Below, one piece after another: positions 52,193 to 61,830 of a stretch of DNA of 64,000 bases. Both the position numbers and the translations under genes were made by a program. Source of the stretch: JAFAGX01 sp035622175 (GTDB lineage: Bacteria > Acidobacteriota > Terriglobia > Terriglobales > Acidobacteriaceae); NCBI GenBank assembly GCA_035622175.1, contig DASPVV010000121.1, positions 1 through 64,000 on the forward strand, given 5' to 3'. Position 1 is the stretch's first letter. Each line of letters opens with the position of its first letter. Below the pieces are notes generated by a model that was given only the letters and a program-made list of their open reading frames with translations, was not told where the DNA came from and did not search any database.

Positions 52193-52454
52193 TGCAGTTT
52201 CCAGTTTGCAGTTTCCGGGTTCCGGTTGCAATACCTTGCCTGCGATCTTATGGGCGCGGCACGAGCGCGCAGCGCGGCAAAGGAGGCGAGGACCGCTCAG
52301 GCTAGCCGCACGACCACCCCTGCCAGGCCCCCTCGGGTGGCGAAGTTTCCGCGTACCTTGCTAAAATTCGGCCGGGGAAGCTTTCCCGAGCGAGTTCACG
52401 GCCAGAAAGACGCCGCCGGCGGCGGAGAATCGGCCGCTTTTCGAGACAGACCGC

Positions 52455-54389
52455 ATGAATCCTGAGGGGCGCGATCACGAACTCGGCATGGACCGCAAAA
52501 TCACCCGCCGGGACTTCCTCAACGGCGTAGCGCTGAGCCTCGGCGCGTCGCTCGTGCCCGGCGATTGGCTGGCGCAGGATGCCGGCCCTGACCTCTCGAC
52601 GCAAGATCCGCTGCTCGCCAAGGGCATCACCCCGCAAGATTCCCGTTATTACCCGCCCTCGCTGACGGCCATGCGAGGGAATCACCCGGGTTCATTCGAG
52701 ATCGCGCACCAACTTCGCGACCAGTCTTTCTGGCAAACCGCAGCGAGCGCAGAGAGCACCGGGGAAACCTACGATCTTGTCGTCGTTGGCGGTGGCATCA
52801 GCGGTCTGGCGGCCGCCTATTTTTATCGCCAGAAGGCCGGGGCGGGCGCGCGCATCTTGGTCCTCGACAATCATGACGACTTCGGCGGACACGCCAAGCG
52901 CAATGAGTTTCAGGTTGGGGCGCGTCTTCTGCTGAGCAACGGCGGCACTCAGTCGATTGAAGCTCCCTCGGAATACAGCCGCGTGGCCAAGAGCCTGCTC
53001 GAGGAACTGGGAGTCGACACCCAGCGCTTCTACCACTACTACGACCGAAAGCTGTATTCGAGCCTGGGTACGGGCTGCTTCTTCGATCGGGAGACGTTTG
53101 GCGCCGATCGCCTGCTCACCGGCATGGGAAGAACTCCTTGGCCTGAGTTTCTTAGCAAAGCTCCGCTTTCAGACGCGGCCCGCCGCGATATCATCCGGCT
53201 CTACGGCGAAAAAGTGGATTACCTACCCGGGCTCTCTCCGAAGGAGAAACGCGCCAAGCTCGCCAAAATCAGCTATGCGGATTACTTGACCACACACTGC
53301 AAAGCCCATCCGGACGTGCTGCCTTTTTTTCAAACCTATCCTGCCGACCTGTTTGGTGTGGGCATCGACGCCATATCCGCACTGGCCTGCTTCGAGAATC
53401 CCGACGACTACGGCGCGATGACCTACCCTGGTTTTGATGGATTGCAACTCGAGGAGCCGGCCGAGGAAGAGCCCTACATCTTTCATTTTCCGGACGGGAA
53501 TGCATCCGTGGCCCGCCTCCTGGTGCGTGCCTTAGTCCCCGGATCAGTCCCGGGTAACTCGATGGAAGACGTTGTGACCAGCCGCGCGGATTACACGCGG
53601 CTCGATCATGACGGGTCTGGGGTGCGCCTACGCCTGGATAGCACCGTCGTTCGCGCCCGTCACGTGGGCGATGTAGCTGCAGCAAAAGAGGTTGAAATTG
53701 CGTATGTGAGGGGCGGAAAGCTCTCGAGCGTGCGCGCCAAAACCTCGATTCTCGCCTGCTACAACACCATGATCCCGTACCTCTGCCCGGAACTGCCAGC
53801 CAAGCAGAAAGAGGCGCTGGCCTATTGCGTGAAGGTGCCGTATCTCTATACCCACGTTGCGATTCGAAATTGGTCCGCGTTCCAGGAGCTCGGAATCCGC
53901 CACATTGTCGCGCCCGCGAGTTATCACACTTACGTAGCGCTGGATTTCCCGGTGAGCCTCGGCGAATACCGCTTCCCCAGCCATCCCGACGAGCCGATGA
54001 TTCTGTTCATGCTTCGTTCTCCATGTAAGCCGGGGCTGGCGCGGCGGGTTCAGTACCGCGTGGGCCGCATCGAACTCTACTCGACGCCGTTTTCCGAGAT
54101 GGAGCGCAGGATCCGTGATCAGCTGGGGAGGATGCTGGGCTCGGCCGGATTCGATCCTGCGCGCGACATCGAAGCGATCACCGTGAACCGTTGGGCACAC
54201 GGCTACGCCTATGAGTACGACTCGCTCTCCGATCCAGATTGGCCGCGGCAGGAGCGGCCGTGCGTGGTGGGACGAAAGCAATTCGGCCGAATTTCCATCG
54301 CGAATTCCGATGCGGCGGCACGCGCCTACACCGATGCAGCCATCGACCAAGCTTGGCGGGCGGTCAATGAAATTGCACGATACACGTGA
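52455..54389 (+). CDS. Tat-exported FAD/amine-oxidase-type protein (spermidine-dehydrogenase-like)
   Basis: 644 residues from ATG 52455; ATG 52488 (MDRKITRRDFLNG) is an equally good start. The twin-arginine signal TRRDFLNG leads to a FAD-binding Rossmann motif (YDLVVVGGGISGLAAAYFY; VLDNHDDFGGHAKRNEF) and a flavin-oxidoreductase body. The C-terminal blocks NRWAHGYAYEYDSL and RISIANSDAAARAYTDAAIDQAWRAV match the polyamine/spermidine dehydrogenase group. It would oxidise an amine in the periplasm. It is separate from the receptor gene downstream (about 600 bases). Confidence 0.85.
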   Translation: MNPEGRDHELGMDRKITRRDFLNGVALSLGASLVPGDWLAQDAGPDLSTQDPLLAKGITPQDSRYYPPSLTAMRGNHPGSFEIAHQLRDQSFWQTAASAESTGETYDLVVVGGGISGLAAAYFYRQKAGAGARILVLDNHDDFGGHAKRNEFQVGARLLLSNGGTQSIEAPSEYSRVAKSLLEELGVDTQRFYHYYDRKLYSSLGTGCFFDRETFGADRLLTGMGRTPWPEFLSKAPLSDAARRDIIRLYGEKVDYLPGLSPKEKRAKLAKISYADYLTTHCKAHPDVLPFFQTYPADLFGVGIDAISALACFENPDDYGAMTYPGFDGLQLEEPAEEEPYIFHFPDGNASVARLLVRALVPGSVPGNSMEDVVTSRADYTRLDHDGSGVRLRLDSTVVRARHVGDVAAAKEVEIAYVRGGKLSSVRAKTSILACYNTMIPYLCPELPAKQKEALAYCVKVPYLYTHVAIRNWSAFQELGIRHIVAPASYHTYVALDFPVSLGEYRFPSHPDEPMILFMLRSPCKPGLARRVQYRVGRIELYSTPFSEMERRIRDQLGRMLGSAGFDPARDIEAITVNRWAHGYAYEYDSLSDPDWPRQERPCVVGRKQFGRISIANSDAAARAYTDAAIDQAWRAVNEIARYT

Positions 54390-54993
54390 TGCTCGACCCG
54401 CCCGAACCTGAAGAATTTAGCGGAACAGATGTTGAAGAGCGATCACCCTCCGGCGTTTGGTTGAAACGGCAAGCCGTTGTGAGCCGTCTTGGCAGGGGAA
54501 GCCACTTAAGAATGCCCTATCCGTTGAATCCCCGGCCAGCGACTCTCGTTCTCGCCCAGTCCCAAGCCGGCAGGTGACCCAGCCCCCCCATTCCCCGGTA
54601 AAACCGAAAACAGAGACTGGTCGAGGTGGCAAGCTGCGAAAGGATTCTAGGCCGTCAAGAGCCAAGTCATCCGGTTTCCAAAAACTGTATGCGTATCCAA
54701 GAAACGGTATTGGCTGTGAGCGAGTTACACTTCTAAGTGTAAGAAACATAACAGCTAATTACACAAATTGTTGTGGAATATTAGTTGCACTGCATTGTTG
54801 TTTGATTTATCTCTCAGGCCTCCTCAAGGTCGTCACTCAATAAGTAGGGGCATCAGGAAAGCTCGGATTTCTTGCAGGGGCGTTTTTACCGTTTCTTGGG
54901 CATGTGGGGTGTTGGCTCTTCGATGTGAACTTCCTTTAGATAAGTAGATAAGGCAAAAACAGATAGGGCAAGACACGCTTAGGAGGGTCTCCG
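54390..54993 (+). other. Upstream region of the Oar-like receptor with palindromes
   Basis: About 600 bases, markedly AT-rich from about 54700. A perfect palindrome has arms TTACACTT (54725-54732) and AAGTGTAA (54735-54742), and a further TTACAC lies at 54759-54764. TAGATAAG is tandemly duplicated at 54937-54952. A strong ribosome site (AGGAGGG) precedes the receptor ATG. No gene is visible. Confidence 0.45.
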
Positions 54994-57900
54994 ATGTTGA
55001 GAAAATTGTTTGCTGTGGTTTTGCTTTCCCTTGTAGTTTTGATTCCAGCCGTCGTTAACTCGCAAACCTCCACATCGGGCGCAATCGTGGGCATCGTGAA
55101 AGACCCGAGCGGTGCAGTCGTACGCGGTGCGTCGGTCAATCTGGTCGAGCCGAGCACCAATGCAACCCAAAATACGAAGACTGACTCTGGCGGGCGCTAT
55201 GTTTTCTCTTCGGTCGCACCCGGTATCTATACGTTGTCGTTCACGGCCAGCGGATTCCGCAAAACGACCATCTACAGCCTTGAGGTCCAGGTAAACAAGT
55301 CAGCCACTGTCGATCAAACGATGGAGGTCGGGGCCACAACGGAAGTGGTCGAGGTCACGGCTGCAACCATGACCGAACTGCAGACCCAGGATGCGAGCGT
55401 TGGCGAGGTGTTAACCGGCACGGAGTTGAACCGTCTACCGGTACAGGGCAGAAGCGCTACGCAGCTGATTTTCTACCAGCCCACGGTAGCTCCGGACACA
55501 GGGGGGGGCGACACCACCGGTGGACAGATCGCCGGGGCTCGGAGCGAACAGATCACCTTCACCATTGATGGAGGCGACGCCACCAGCGATCTGGAAGGGT
55601 CGAACAACTATGCTTCGCCCGACCAGGAGCCGACCGCGATTTCCCCCGTGGTCCCGATACCGCAGGATGCGGTTTCGGAATTCCGGGTGGCGACCAACAA
55701 TGCGAACTCCACGTTCGGTTCGTCTTCCGGCGGCCAAGTCGCAATTCTCACCAAGTCGGGCACCAACGCCTTTCATGGCAGTCTTTATGAATACTATGGC
55801 GGCGATGGGCTGAATGCCAACGGCTGGACAAACAATCACTACGATATTACGAAACCCCCTTCGGTTGACAATCGCTTCGGAGGCGGGCTGGGCGGACCAA
55901 TTATCAAGGACAAGCTCTTCTTCTATGGTTTCTACGAAGGGCGACGTTTTCACGACCAAACCACCATCGACCGAATCGTGCCCACGACTGCGCTCAGAGA
56001 CGGCATCATCCAGTTCAATGGTGTGTCGTACAACTTCAACCCTGCCAACGGCGCCCTGGCCGCCGATTGCGGAACAAACGGTGCAACGCCCTGCGACCCC
56101 CGCGGTATAGGGATCAGCAAGGTGGTCCAAGCCCAGATGAACCTTCTCCCATGCCCGAGCGGTCCACCACTCTGTGGAAACAACCCAGCTGAAGGGGATG
56201 GCGTCAACACGGTGGGTTACGACGAGCCAGCAGCGACTCCCGTCAGCACCAACGTGGGCAAACTCAAGTTGAATTATGTGATCAACGACAAGTGGTCTAG
56301 CTTCGTGACTTGGCAGTATTCGAGCACAGCCCGCACCGGCACCGAGCAGATCTCTCTGCTCGGTAGTAAGCCCGTGGCGGTGAGCGGAGACCCTTACTTT
56401 GCCAATTTCTACACCTTTCAGATAGAAGGTCAACTCAGCCCGACTTTTCTCGCGGTCACCCACGGGTCCTTCCTGAAGAACTGGTGGGGCTGGTCGCGTG
56501 TGTCTCCGTACCCATTCGTTGCTGGGAGCGACTACGCGATGCAAATCGCGGGTGAAGACCAGGGAGAAAATGCTGACTTCACTGCCAGCCCGCCTAAGCT
56601 GTTTGCCGATCCCATTAATATCAACACGCAGCAAGCCAGGGCCAGAGTTTGGGATGGCCACGACTGGTACATTGCCCAGGACTTTACCAAGATCGTCGGT
56701 GCCCATCAGTTTCAGTTTGGCGCGGATGGGCGAACTTGGCACGACTACCACCTGCGTACTGATCAGGTGCTTGGTGGGCTAACCACGGGCCCGATCACGT
56801 ACGTGGGATCCTCGAACCTGAGCCAGAATTCCTTTGTCACCATTGGCGCTGCGAATACACCACCTAGTATTACCGCTGCCCAATCTACTTACTGGGATGG
56901 TTACTATGCCTCCATTCTCGGCATGGTCGATCACTCGGCCCAAGTGGAAACGCGCAATGGGGCGTTCCAGCCGAATCCATTAGGCACACCTACGATCGCC
57001 CACGACAGCATGTCATCGCTTTACACGTATTTTCAGGATGTGTGGAAGGCCCGCAAGGACCTGACCATCACCGCCGGATTGAACTGGGATGTCGACTTTG
57101 CGCCTAGTTTCCAGGGAGGTTTGGCAGCGGTTATGACTTACGCTGACTCTAATGTCCCGGTCAACATGTACCAGTTCCTCAGGAGCCGCGCTTCCGCATT
57201 GGAGTCAGGACAGAACTATAACCCGCTGCTTGGAGTTACTCCGATCAACTCCCTGCAGTATCCGTTTACCGGCAAGATGCGCCAGACAGTGTGGAAGGAC
57301 GTGGGACCTCGAGTCGCAGCCGCCTGGCAGGTTCCCTTCGAAAACAAGGTCTTTGGCAACCACCAAACTGTGATCCGCGGCGGTTATTCGCTGGTCTGGG
57401 ATCGTACCAGCGCCGTGACCAGCGTGCTGGGTGGTTTGCTGGCGGGCGGGTTAGCCGATATTGATACCTGTGGTGGGCCGACGTTCAACGGAAGCGGTAC
57501 AGCGGTGTGTTCGGGACTGCCGACCAGTCCGGCTAATGCTTTCCGCATTGGGCCCGATGGAGCCAGCGTTCCCCTTCCAACGCCAACCGCCGACCCAATC
57601 CCACTCGTCCCCTCTCTTTCGAGCTTGAGCCGCTCTTTTGGGACGGATGCATACTTTACACCGGGTTACGCCCACGCCTTTGACTTCACGGTTCAGCGGG
57701 CGCTAGCACACAACCTCTTCTTGGAATTCGGCTATATAGGCCGCTTGAGCCGCAATCTGTCGCAAGATGAGCAAATCAATGCGCCGGACTTAAGGCAGAA
57801 GGAGCCTATCAGCGGGCAAACCTACGCGCAAGCGATGGACGCCCTTGATAAGGCGTTTATTGCCGGTGCGCCAACCGTGGCCAATCAACCATTCTTCCAG

Positions 57901-58884
57901 AATCTGGGAAATGCGGCTGCGTGCGAGGCCAATTTTGGCACGAATTGCACGGGTGCAGCCTATGCTCTCATGCCCGCTGTCGGTGTGGGCGATCTCGGAT
58001 TCCTCGACTATGTGATGAACCTTTATCAACTGTACACGGTGCCGACCAGCAACAATCAGATCTTCGAAAATGGGCAAAAAACCGACCATGGGTTTTCCGA
58101 TTACAGCGCCGGGATCGTGACCCTGCGTAAAGCGATGTCGCATGGCCTTCAGTTCCAGGCTAACTACACCTGGAGCCACGCCATCGGTAATCAAGGGACG
58201 AACCAGCAGTACATCTACTCGAGCAACGATCCTTACAACTACCGTCTCGACAGATCATCCGAGGGCTTTGATCACCGGCACGTCGTAAGCGCGCTCTGGT
58301 ACTACGAATTGCCCATGGGCAAGGGAAAGCTGCTCAACACGGGCAGCGGCGTGCTTGACCGGATCATTGGCGGGTGGAGCACTTCCGGGATATTCACCTA
58401 TTACACGGGTGAACCGAGTTGCCCTATTAACTCTGATGGCAACTTTGGCTCGTTCTTCGCAACCGCCTGTGCCATTCCGGGCGCAGCAGGCATCCCCGAC
58501 ATGAGCAAGAATTACAACGTAACGGGAGCAATGGGCATCGGCACCACCGGTACCATCAATTCCTTTGCTAACCCAGCCGCAGTCTATAACAGCCTGTCCT
58601 ATGCAACCTTCACCGGTGTCAGACATATTCCTTACGACGACCTGTACAGTTACCCGTATTGGAATTTTGACCTTTCTCTCGCCAAGAAGATTGCCATCAC
58701 GGAGAGAGTAGGGATGAGTTTGAGTGCCGACGCTTTCAACATCTTCAACCACACGACGTTCAATGCTCCATCGCTGGACCTGCAAAACCCCACTGCGTTC
58801 GGCGTGATCACCAGCCAGTACGCGCCTGGTGTTTCCCCGACTGGCGCTCGCATTCTACAGCTAGGTTTGCGCATGGACTTCTAA
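54994..58884 (+). CDS. Oar-like TonB-dependent receptor with carboxypeptidase-regulatory domain
   Basis: 1296 residues. Signal peptide (LRKLFAVVLLSLVVLIPAVV), then a carboxypeptidase-regulatory-like (CarboxypepD_reg) beta-sandwich at about 25-115 (GAIVGIVKDPSGAVVRGASV; GRYVFSSVAPGIYTLSF). A plug domain follows (EVLTGTELNRLPVQGR; ARSEQITFTIDGGDATSD; VSEFRVATNNANSTFGSSSG) and then a long outer-membrane barrel ending in Phe (LGLRMDF). This is the acidobacterial expanded family of receptors thought to take up carbohydrate or protein fragments. No TonB box is obvious. AGGAGGG lies nine bases upstream of the ATG. Confidence 0.94.
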   Translation: MLRKLFAVVLLSLVVLIPAVVNSQTSTSGAIVGIVKDPSGAVVRGASVNLVEPSTNATQNTKTDSGGRYVFSSVAPGIYTLSFTASGFRKTTIYSLEVQVNKSATVDQTMEVGATTEVVEVTAATMTELQTQDASVGEVLTGTELNRLPVQGRSATQLIFYQPTVAPDTGGGDTTGGQIAGARSEQITFTIDGGDATSDLEGSNNYASPDQEPTAISPVVPIPQDAVSEFRVATNNANSTFGSSSGGQVAILTKSGTNAFHGSLYEYYGGDGLNANGWTNNHYDITKPPSVDNRFGGGLGGPIIKDKLFFYGFYEGRRFHDQTTIDRIVPTTALRDGIIQFNGVSYNFNPANGALAADCGTNGATPCDPRGIGISKVVQAQMNLLPCPSGPPLCGNNPAEGDGVNTVGYDEPAATPVSTNVGKLKLNYVINDKWSSFVTWQYSSTARTGTEQISLLGSKPVAVSGDPYFANFYTFQIEGQLSPTFLAVTHGSFLKNWWGWSRVSPYPFVAGSDYAMQIAGEDQGENADFTASPPKLFADPININTQQARARVWDGHDWYIAQDFTKIVGAHQFQFGADGRTWHDYHLRTDQVLGGLTTGPITYVGSSNLSQNSFVTIGAANTPPSITAAQSTYWDGYYASILGMVDHSAQVETRNGAFQPNPLGTPTIAHDSMSSLYTYFQDVWKARKDLTITAGLNWDVDFAPSFQGGLAAVMTYADSNVPVNMYQFLRSRASALESGQNYNPLLGVTPINSLQYPFTGKMRQTVWKDVGPRVAAAWQVPFENKVFGNHQTVIRGGYSLVWDRTSAVTSVLGGLLAGGLADIDTCGGPTFNGSGTAVCSGLPTSPANAFRIGPDGASVPLPTPTADPIPLVPSLSSLSRSFGTDAYFTPGYAHAFDFTVQRALAHNLFLEFGYIGRLSRNLSQDEQINAPDLRQKEPISGQTYAQAMDALDKAFIAGAPTVANQPFFQNLGNAAACEANFGTNCTGAAYALMPAVGVGDLGFLDYVMNLYQLYTVPTSNNQIFENGQKTDHGFSDYSAGIVTLRKAMSHGLQFQANYTWSHAIGNQGTNQQYIYSSNDPYNYRLDRSSEGFDHRHVVSALWYYELPMGKGKLLNTGSGVLDRIIGGWSTSGIFTYYTGEPSCPINSDGNFGSFFATACAIPGAAGIPDMSKNYNVTGAMGIGTTGTINSFANPAAVYNSLSYATFTGVRHIPYDDLYSYPYWNFDLSLAKKIAITERVGMSLSADAFNIFNHTTFNAPSLDLQNPTAFGVITSQYAPGVSPTGARILQLGLRMDF

Positions 58885-58905
58885 CCGCAGCTGCGAATTC
58901 AAATG

Positions 58906-58938
58906 AGGGAGATCCCGAAGGGGTCTCCCTTATTTTTT
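58906..58938 (+). terminator. Rho-independent terminator after the receptor gene
   Basis: AGGGAGATCCC (58906-58916), loop GAAG, GGGTCTCCCT (58921-58930) form a stem with one bulged T, followed by TATTTTTT. It lies 21 bases after the receptor TAA. Confidence 0.85.
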
Positions 58939-59154
58939 GTCCGGTCATGGGCGCTTTCGCAGCCCCCGGCGGCTTGAAATCTCCCAGCTCCTTCGCACGC
59001 ACGACTGATCGCCGTTGCCCGCCAGGTTTGCCGGGGGCTGCTGCAAGATGCGGTGTAAGTGGCAAACACTCCGGCCGCGCAATGCATTGCAACCACGCTG
59101 CATACCTGACGTGTTCCGCGACTGGCAGCGCATCCGCTTCAGAAAATTGACGAG

Positions 59155-59456
59155 ATGCTCGACGACCTTCATGACTTGAAGCAGCGAGCGTCAGAACTCG
59201 AAGATGAAAACCGCGAACTCCGCGAGCAACTCCGGTTCAAGAGTGACGACTACGGATTTCATCATCCGTTCTATTACAAGAAGGCAAGACCTGAACAGCC
59301 ACTTTGCCCGAAGTGCTTTGCTAGCGGTGTTGCCGCGCCGATGGGCGCAACCAGGTCAAAATCTTCCGCCCAGATTGGAAGGAGGGCGCACGTTCGTCAT
59401 TTTGCCAATGCCTTGTTTGTGGCCAGAATATTAAGGTGGCACCACTCACGCGATAG
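59155..59456 (+). pseudogene. Small zinc-ribbon protein gene with a frameshift
   Basis: From ATG 59155 the frame gives an N-terminal coiled coil (LHDLKQRASELEDENRELRE), RFKSDDYGFHHPFYYKK and the first knuckle CPKCFASGVAAPMG. After about 59345 the matching continuation is in the frame one base back: RNQVKIFRPDWKEG, then the second knuckle CQCLVC and VAPLTR before TAG at 59454-59456. One missing base near ATGGGCGCAACC explains this. Intact relatives are about 100 residues with two C-x2-C pairs. Without the fix the frame runs to 59514 with a nonsense tail. Either a pseudogene or a base-calling deletion. Confidence 0.6.
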
Positions 59457-59484
59457 CAGCCCGCGCCGCTCGCTCAATATCTCG

Positions 59485-59515
59485 CTCAAAAACCCCTGCT
59501 ACGGGGGATTTTGAG
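59485..59515 (+). repeat. Inverted repeat after the frameshifted gene
   Basis: CTCAAAAACCCC (59485-59496) and the near-complement GGGGGATTTTGAG (59503-59515) with a six-base spacer form a long hairpin. The arm sequence recalls terminators or transposon ends. No U-run follows. Confidence 0.4.
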
Positions 59516-60133
59516 TTCAATGGCGAATGTTTCGCCAATTGACCAGTGGAGCGTGAGAATTAGATTACCAACGACTGAAGATTCAAGAGCTAACGGCGAC
59601 TGCCAGGAAAGCTAGCCGTCATTGGGTCTGATGAAGGCAATTCCCCCAGGTTAGTTCGTTCGACTGCCCAGATGTTGACGCGAGCACTTCGCAAGCTCGA
59701 CTACGAGGTCACCATTACACCCATAAACCAAGTTGCCGCCACAAGAGGTATCCAAATCTAGGGGAGGGTCGACGGGTGTAATCGGAATGACGCCAGCCAC
59801 CCAGCACTGTTAGAAGTGACAGTTGCAGAAAATGAAGCACTGGCCTTATGTTGTTGGCGTTTGTTTGCGCGTTAAGCACACACGTAACAACCACCACAAA
59901 ACCTCTTCGACGGAAAGCTTTCCACACTGTACTGCGCGCTCAGGCGCACTCAGCGGCACCGCATTGGCCGCAGAAGTAAAGTGTTCGCACGAGGAGAGGA
60001 TAGGATGAAAAGACTGATCGTAACGGCGTTCGTGTTGGTGGGTGCACGGTTGCTGTGAGTCCCCAGCCTGTTTTGCGAAGCAGCATTGTCCGCGAGAAAT
60101 CCGTTGCGCCGCAATCAACATTTGGAGGATCTT
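59516..60133 (+). other. Gene-poor stretch with decayed coding fragments
   Basis: About 620 bases. A frame near 59672-59762 reads MLTRALRKLDYEVTITPINQVAAT and stops, which looks like the tail of a transposase-like or regulatory gene but cannot be assigned. At 60005-60058 MKRLIVTAFVLVGARLL is a signal-like start whose following frame continues one base out (VAVSPQPVLRSS), suggesting a broken secreted-protein gene. Nothing else is seen. Confidence 0.3.
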
Positions 60134-60700
60134 ATGCAGAAAATTAAAGCTGGAACGATGATGATCGTGGGGGTCGTGTTCCTGCTCCCAGTGGCAGTAA
60201 ACGCTGAGAGTAAGGAAGAGCAGCAGAAGAAAATCCTAGAGATGGCGCAACAAAGTCTACAGCAACTCTACGAGAAACAACCCGCAGCAAGAGCCGCTGT
60301 CAAAAATGCAGCGGGGTACGCGGTGTTCAGTGACTTCGGTGTGAAGATTTTCTTTGCGGGTTCCGGTGATGGAAACGGCGTCGCAGTGAACAATAAGACG
60401 AGCCAGCAAACCTTTATGAAGATGGTTGAGCTGCAGGCCGGACTCGGCTTCGGAATAAAGAAGTTCCGGAATATCTTCGTGTTTGACACCGAGAAGGCGC
60501 TGAACTCGTTTGTCAACTCAGGCTGGCAATTTGGTGGCCAAGCCACGGCAGCGGCTAAGACAGCCACCAGCGGCAGCGCGATGGCAGGTGCGGCGCAGGT
60601 CGACGATGGAGTTTGGTTGTACCAGATAACGGAGAAAGGCCTTGAGGCGTCCATCACTGCCACAGGTGCTAAGTACTACAAGAATGATTCGCTGAATTGA
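60134..60700 (+). CDS. Exported SYLF (YSC84-type lipid-binding) domain protein
   Basis: 188 residues from ATG 60134, with GGAGG nine bases upstream. Signal peptide (KAGTMMIVGVVFLLPVAVNA), then a helical segment (QQKKILEMAQQSLQQLYEKQ) and the SYLF domain: KNAAGYAVFSDFGVKIFFAGSG, GVAVNNKTSQQTFMKMVE, GLGFGIKKFRNIFVFDTEKAL and SGWQFGGQA. This domain binds phosphoinositides in eukaryotes; bacterial copies are periplasmic and often stress-linked. It is followed by about 300 bases without a gene. Confidence 0.88.
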   Translation: MQKIKAGTMMIVGVVFLLPVAVNAESKEEQQKKILEMAQQSLQQLYEKQPAARAAVKNAAGYAVFSDFGVKIFFAGSGDGNGVAVNNKTSQQTFMKMVELQAGLGFGIKKFRNIFVFDTEKALNSFVNSGWQFGGQATAAAKTATSGSAMAGAAQVDDGVWLYQITEKGLEASITATGAKYYKNDSLN

Positions 60701-61004
60701 TGCTTGCGAATGCCCTACAGCGAATTTGCGAATCTTTGGCGCGCCATCACTTGTCGAACGGGACAAGACTTCCGCGGTCCGTGGAGCGCCCCGCCATGTT
60801 TGGGTTGAAAAGGCGGCTGGCGCCGAGCTGTTGCTCCGGTAGCTGAATGGGTTGCTCAGGGTCTGTGGAATTGAACGAGAGCATCTAACGCGAATGTGTC
60901 TGTTCCCCGCGTCTAACGCAACGCCGCAGACGTGAAGGCAGAGGAAAACGAATTTGTGATGCCCGCCAATCCACATAGAGTCGGTCTGAAACTCGGAGGA
61001 AAAA
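60701..61004 (+). other. Intergenic, no gene recognised
   Basis: 304 bases. A short repeat TCTAACGC occurs around 60882 and 60912. CGGAGGAAAAA at its end is the ribosome site of the next gene. No structure or open frame with coding character was seen. Confidence 0.4.
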
Positions 61005-61553
61005 ATGGCCAATATCGATCGCAAAGAGAATTCGGTTGTCGCAGTCTACGCAGAGCATTCCGCTGCCGAGAATGCAATCAATCTACTCAAGAAGAGTGAT
61101 TTCAACATTAAGAAGCTTGCGATTGTGGGTCAGGCCTACCACACTGAAGATCAGGTTGCCGGCTACTATACGACCGGTGACCGTATGAAACATTGGGGAA
61201 AGATGGGTGCATTCTGGGGTGGACTGTGGGGCCTGCTCTTAGGATCAGCCTTCTTCATCATACCCGGCATCGGCCCGGTCATCGTGGCGGGTTCCGCGGT
61301 GGCCTGGATTGTGGGTGCCCTTGAAAGTGCTGTGGTGATCGGCGGTCTAAGCGCGTTAGGGGCAGGTCTATACAGTATGGGGATCCCCAAGGACAGTGTC
61401 TTGAAGTACGAAAAGACGATCAAAGCAGGCAAGTACGTACTCATTGCGCATGGAACACCTGAAGAAGTGGAGTCGGCCCGCCGCATTCTTGCTAACACTG
61501 GAGTGGAGGAGATAAACGTTCACCAGCCTGAGCAACCTGCGGCAGCAGCATAA
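61005..61553 (+). CDS. General-stress-protein-like membrane protein
   Basis: 182 residues from ATG 61005 with CGGAGG upstream. The N-terminus is a small alpha/beta fold of the YflT/GSP17M type (VVAVYAEHSAAENAINLLKKSDFNIKKLAIVG). Two or three membrane-like helices follow (FWGGLWGLLLGSAFFIIPGIG; VIVAGSAVAWIVGALESAVVIGG) and a second alpha/beta part (KAGKYVLIAHGTPEEVESARRIL). Such proteins are widespread in stress regulons; function is unknown. It shares the region with SYLF and YceI genes, all on the plus strand but widely spaced. Confidence 0.82.
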   Translation: MANIDRKENSVVAVYAEHSAAENAINLLKKSDFNIKKLAIVGQAYHTEDQVAGYYTTGDRMKHWGKMGAFWGGLWGLLLGSAFFIIPGIGPVIVAGSAVAWIVGALESAVVIGGLSALGAGLYSMGIPKDSVLKYEKTIKAGKYVLIAHGTPEEVESARRILANTGVEEINVHQPEQPAAAA

Positions 61554-61830
61554 GCCGAGTTTGGACTTCGAAGTTGCGGACGACTTGTCACGACTGACAA
61601 CGGATGACTCCGTAATCCTGGCTAAGTCTGCGTACTTCCGAGCTTTTGGAAGGCCCACTGCGTCACCGTGAACGTCTAAGGACCAAATGCAACGCATAAG
61701 GGGAAGTTCATGCCGTTCATCGGGACGTCGCAGGGAATCCGACAGTTGCATAGCAGGCTTTCGCTTCGTGGAGACTTCCGCTAAGAGAGGAAAGCGACAT
61801 CAGGGGGTGCGAACCTAAAGGAAATGTGCC

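Noticed and set aside
55435..56751. 438-codon open frame antisense to the Oar-like receptor
   Set aside because: Mirror frame of a GC-rich gene; no ribosome site, no domain, and the plus-strand product is clearly real.
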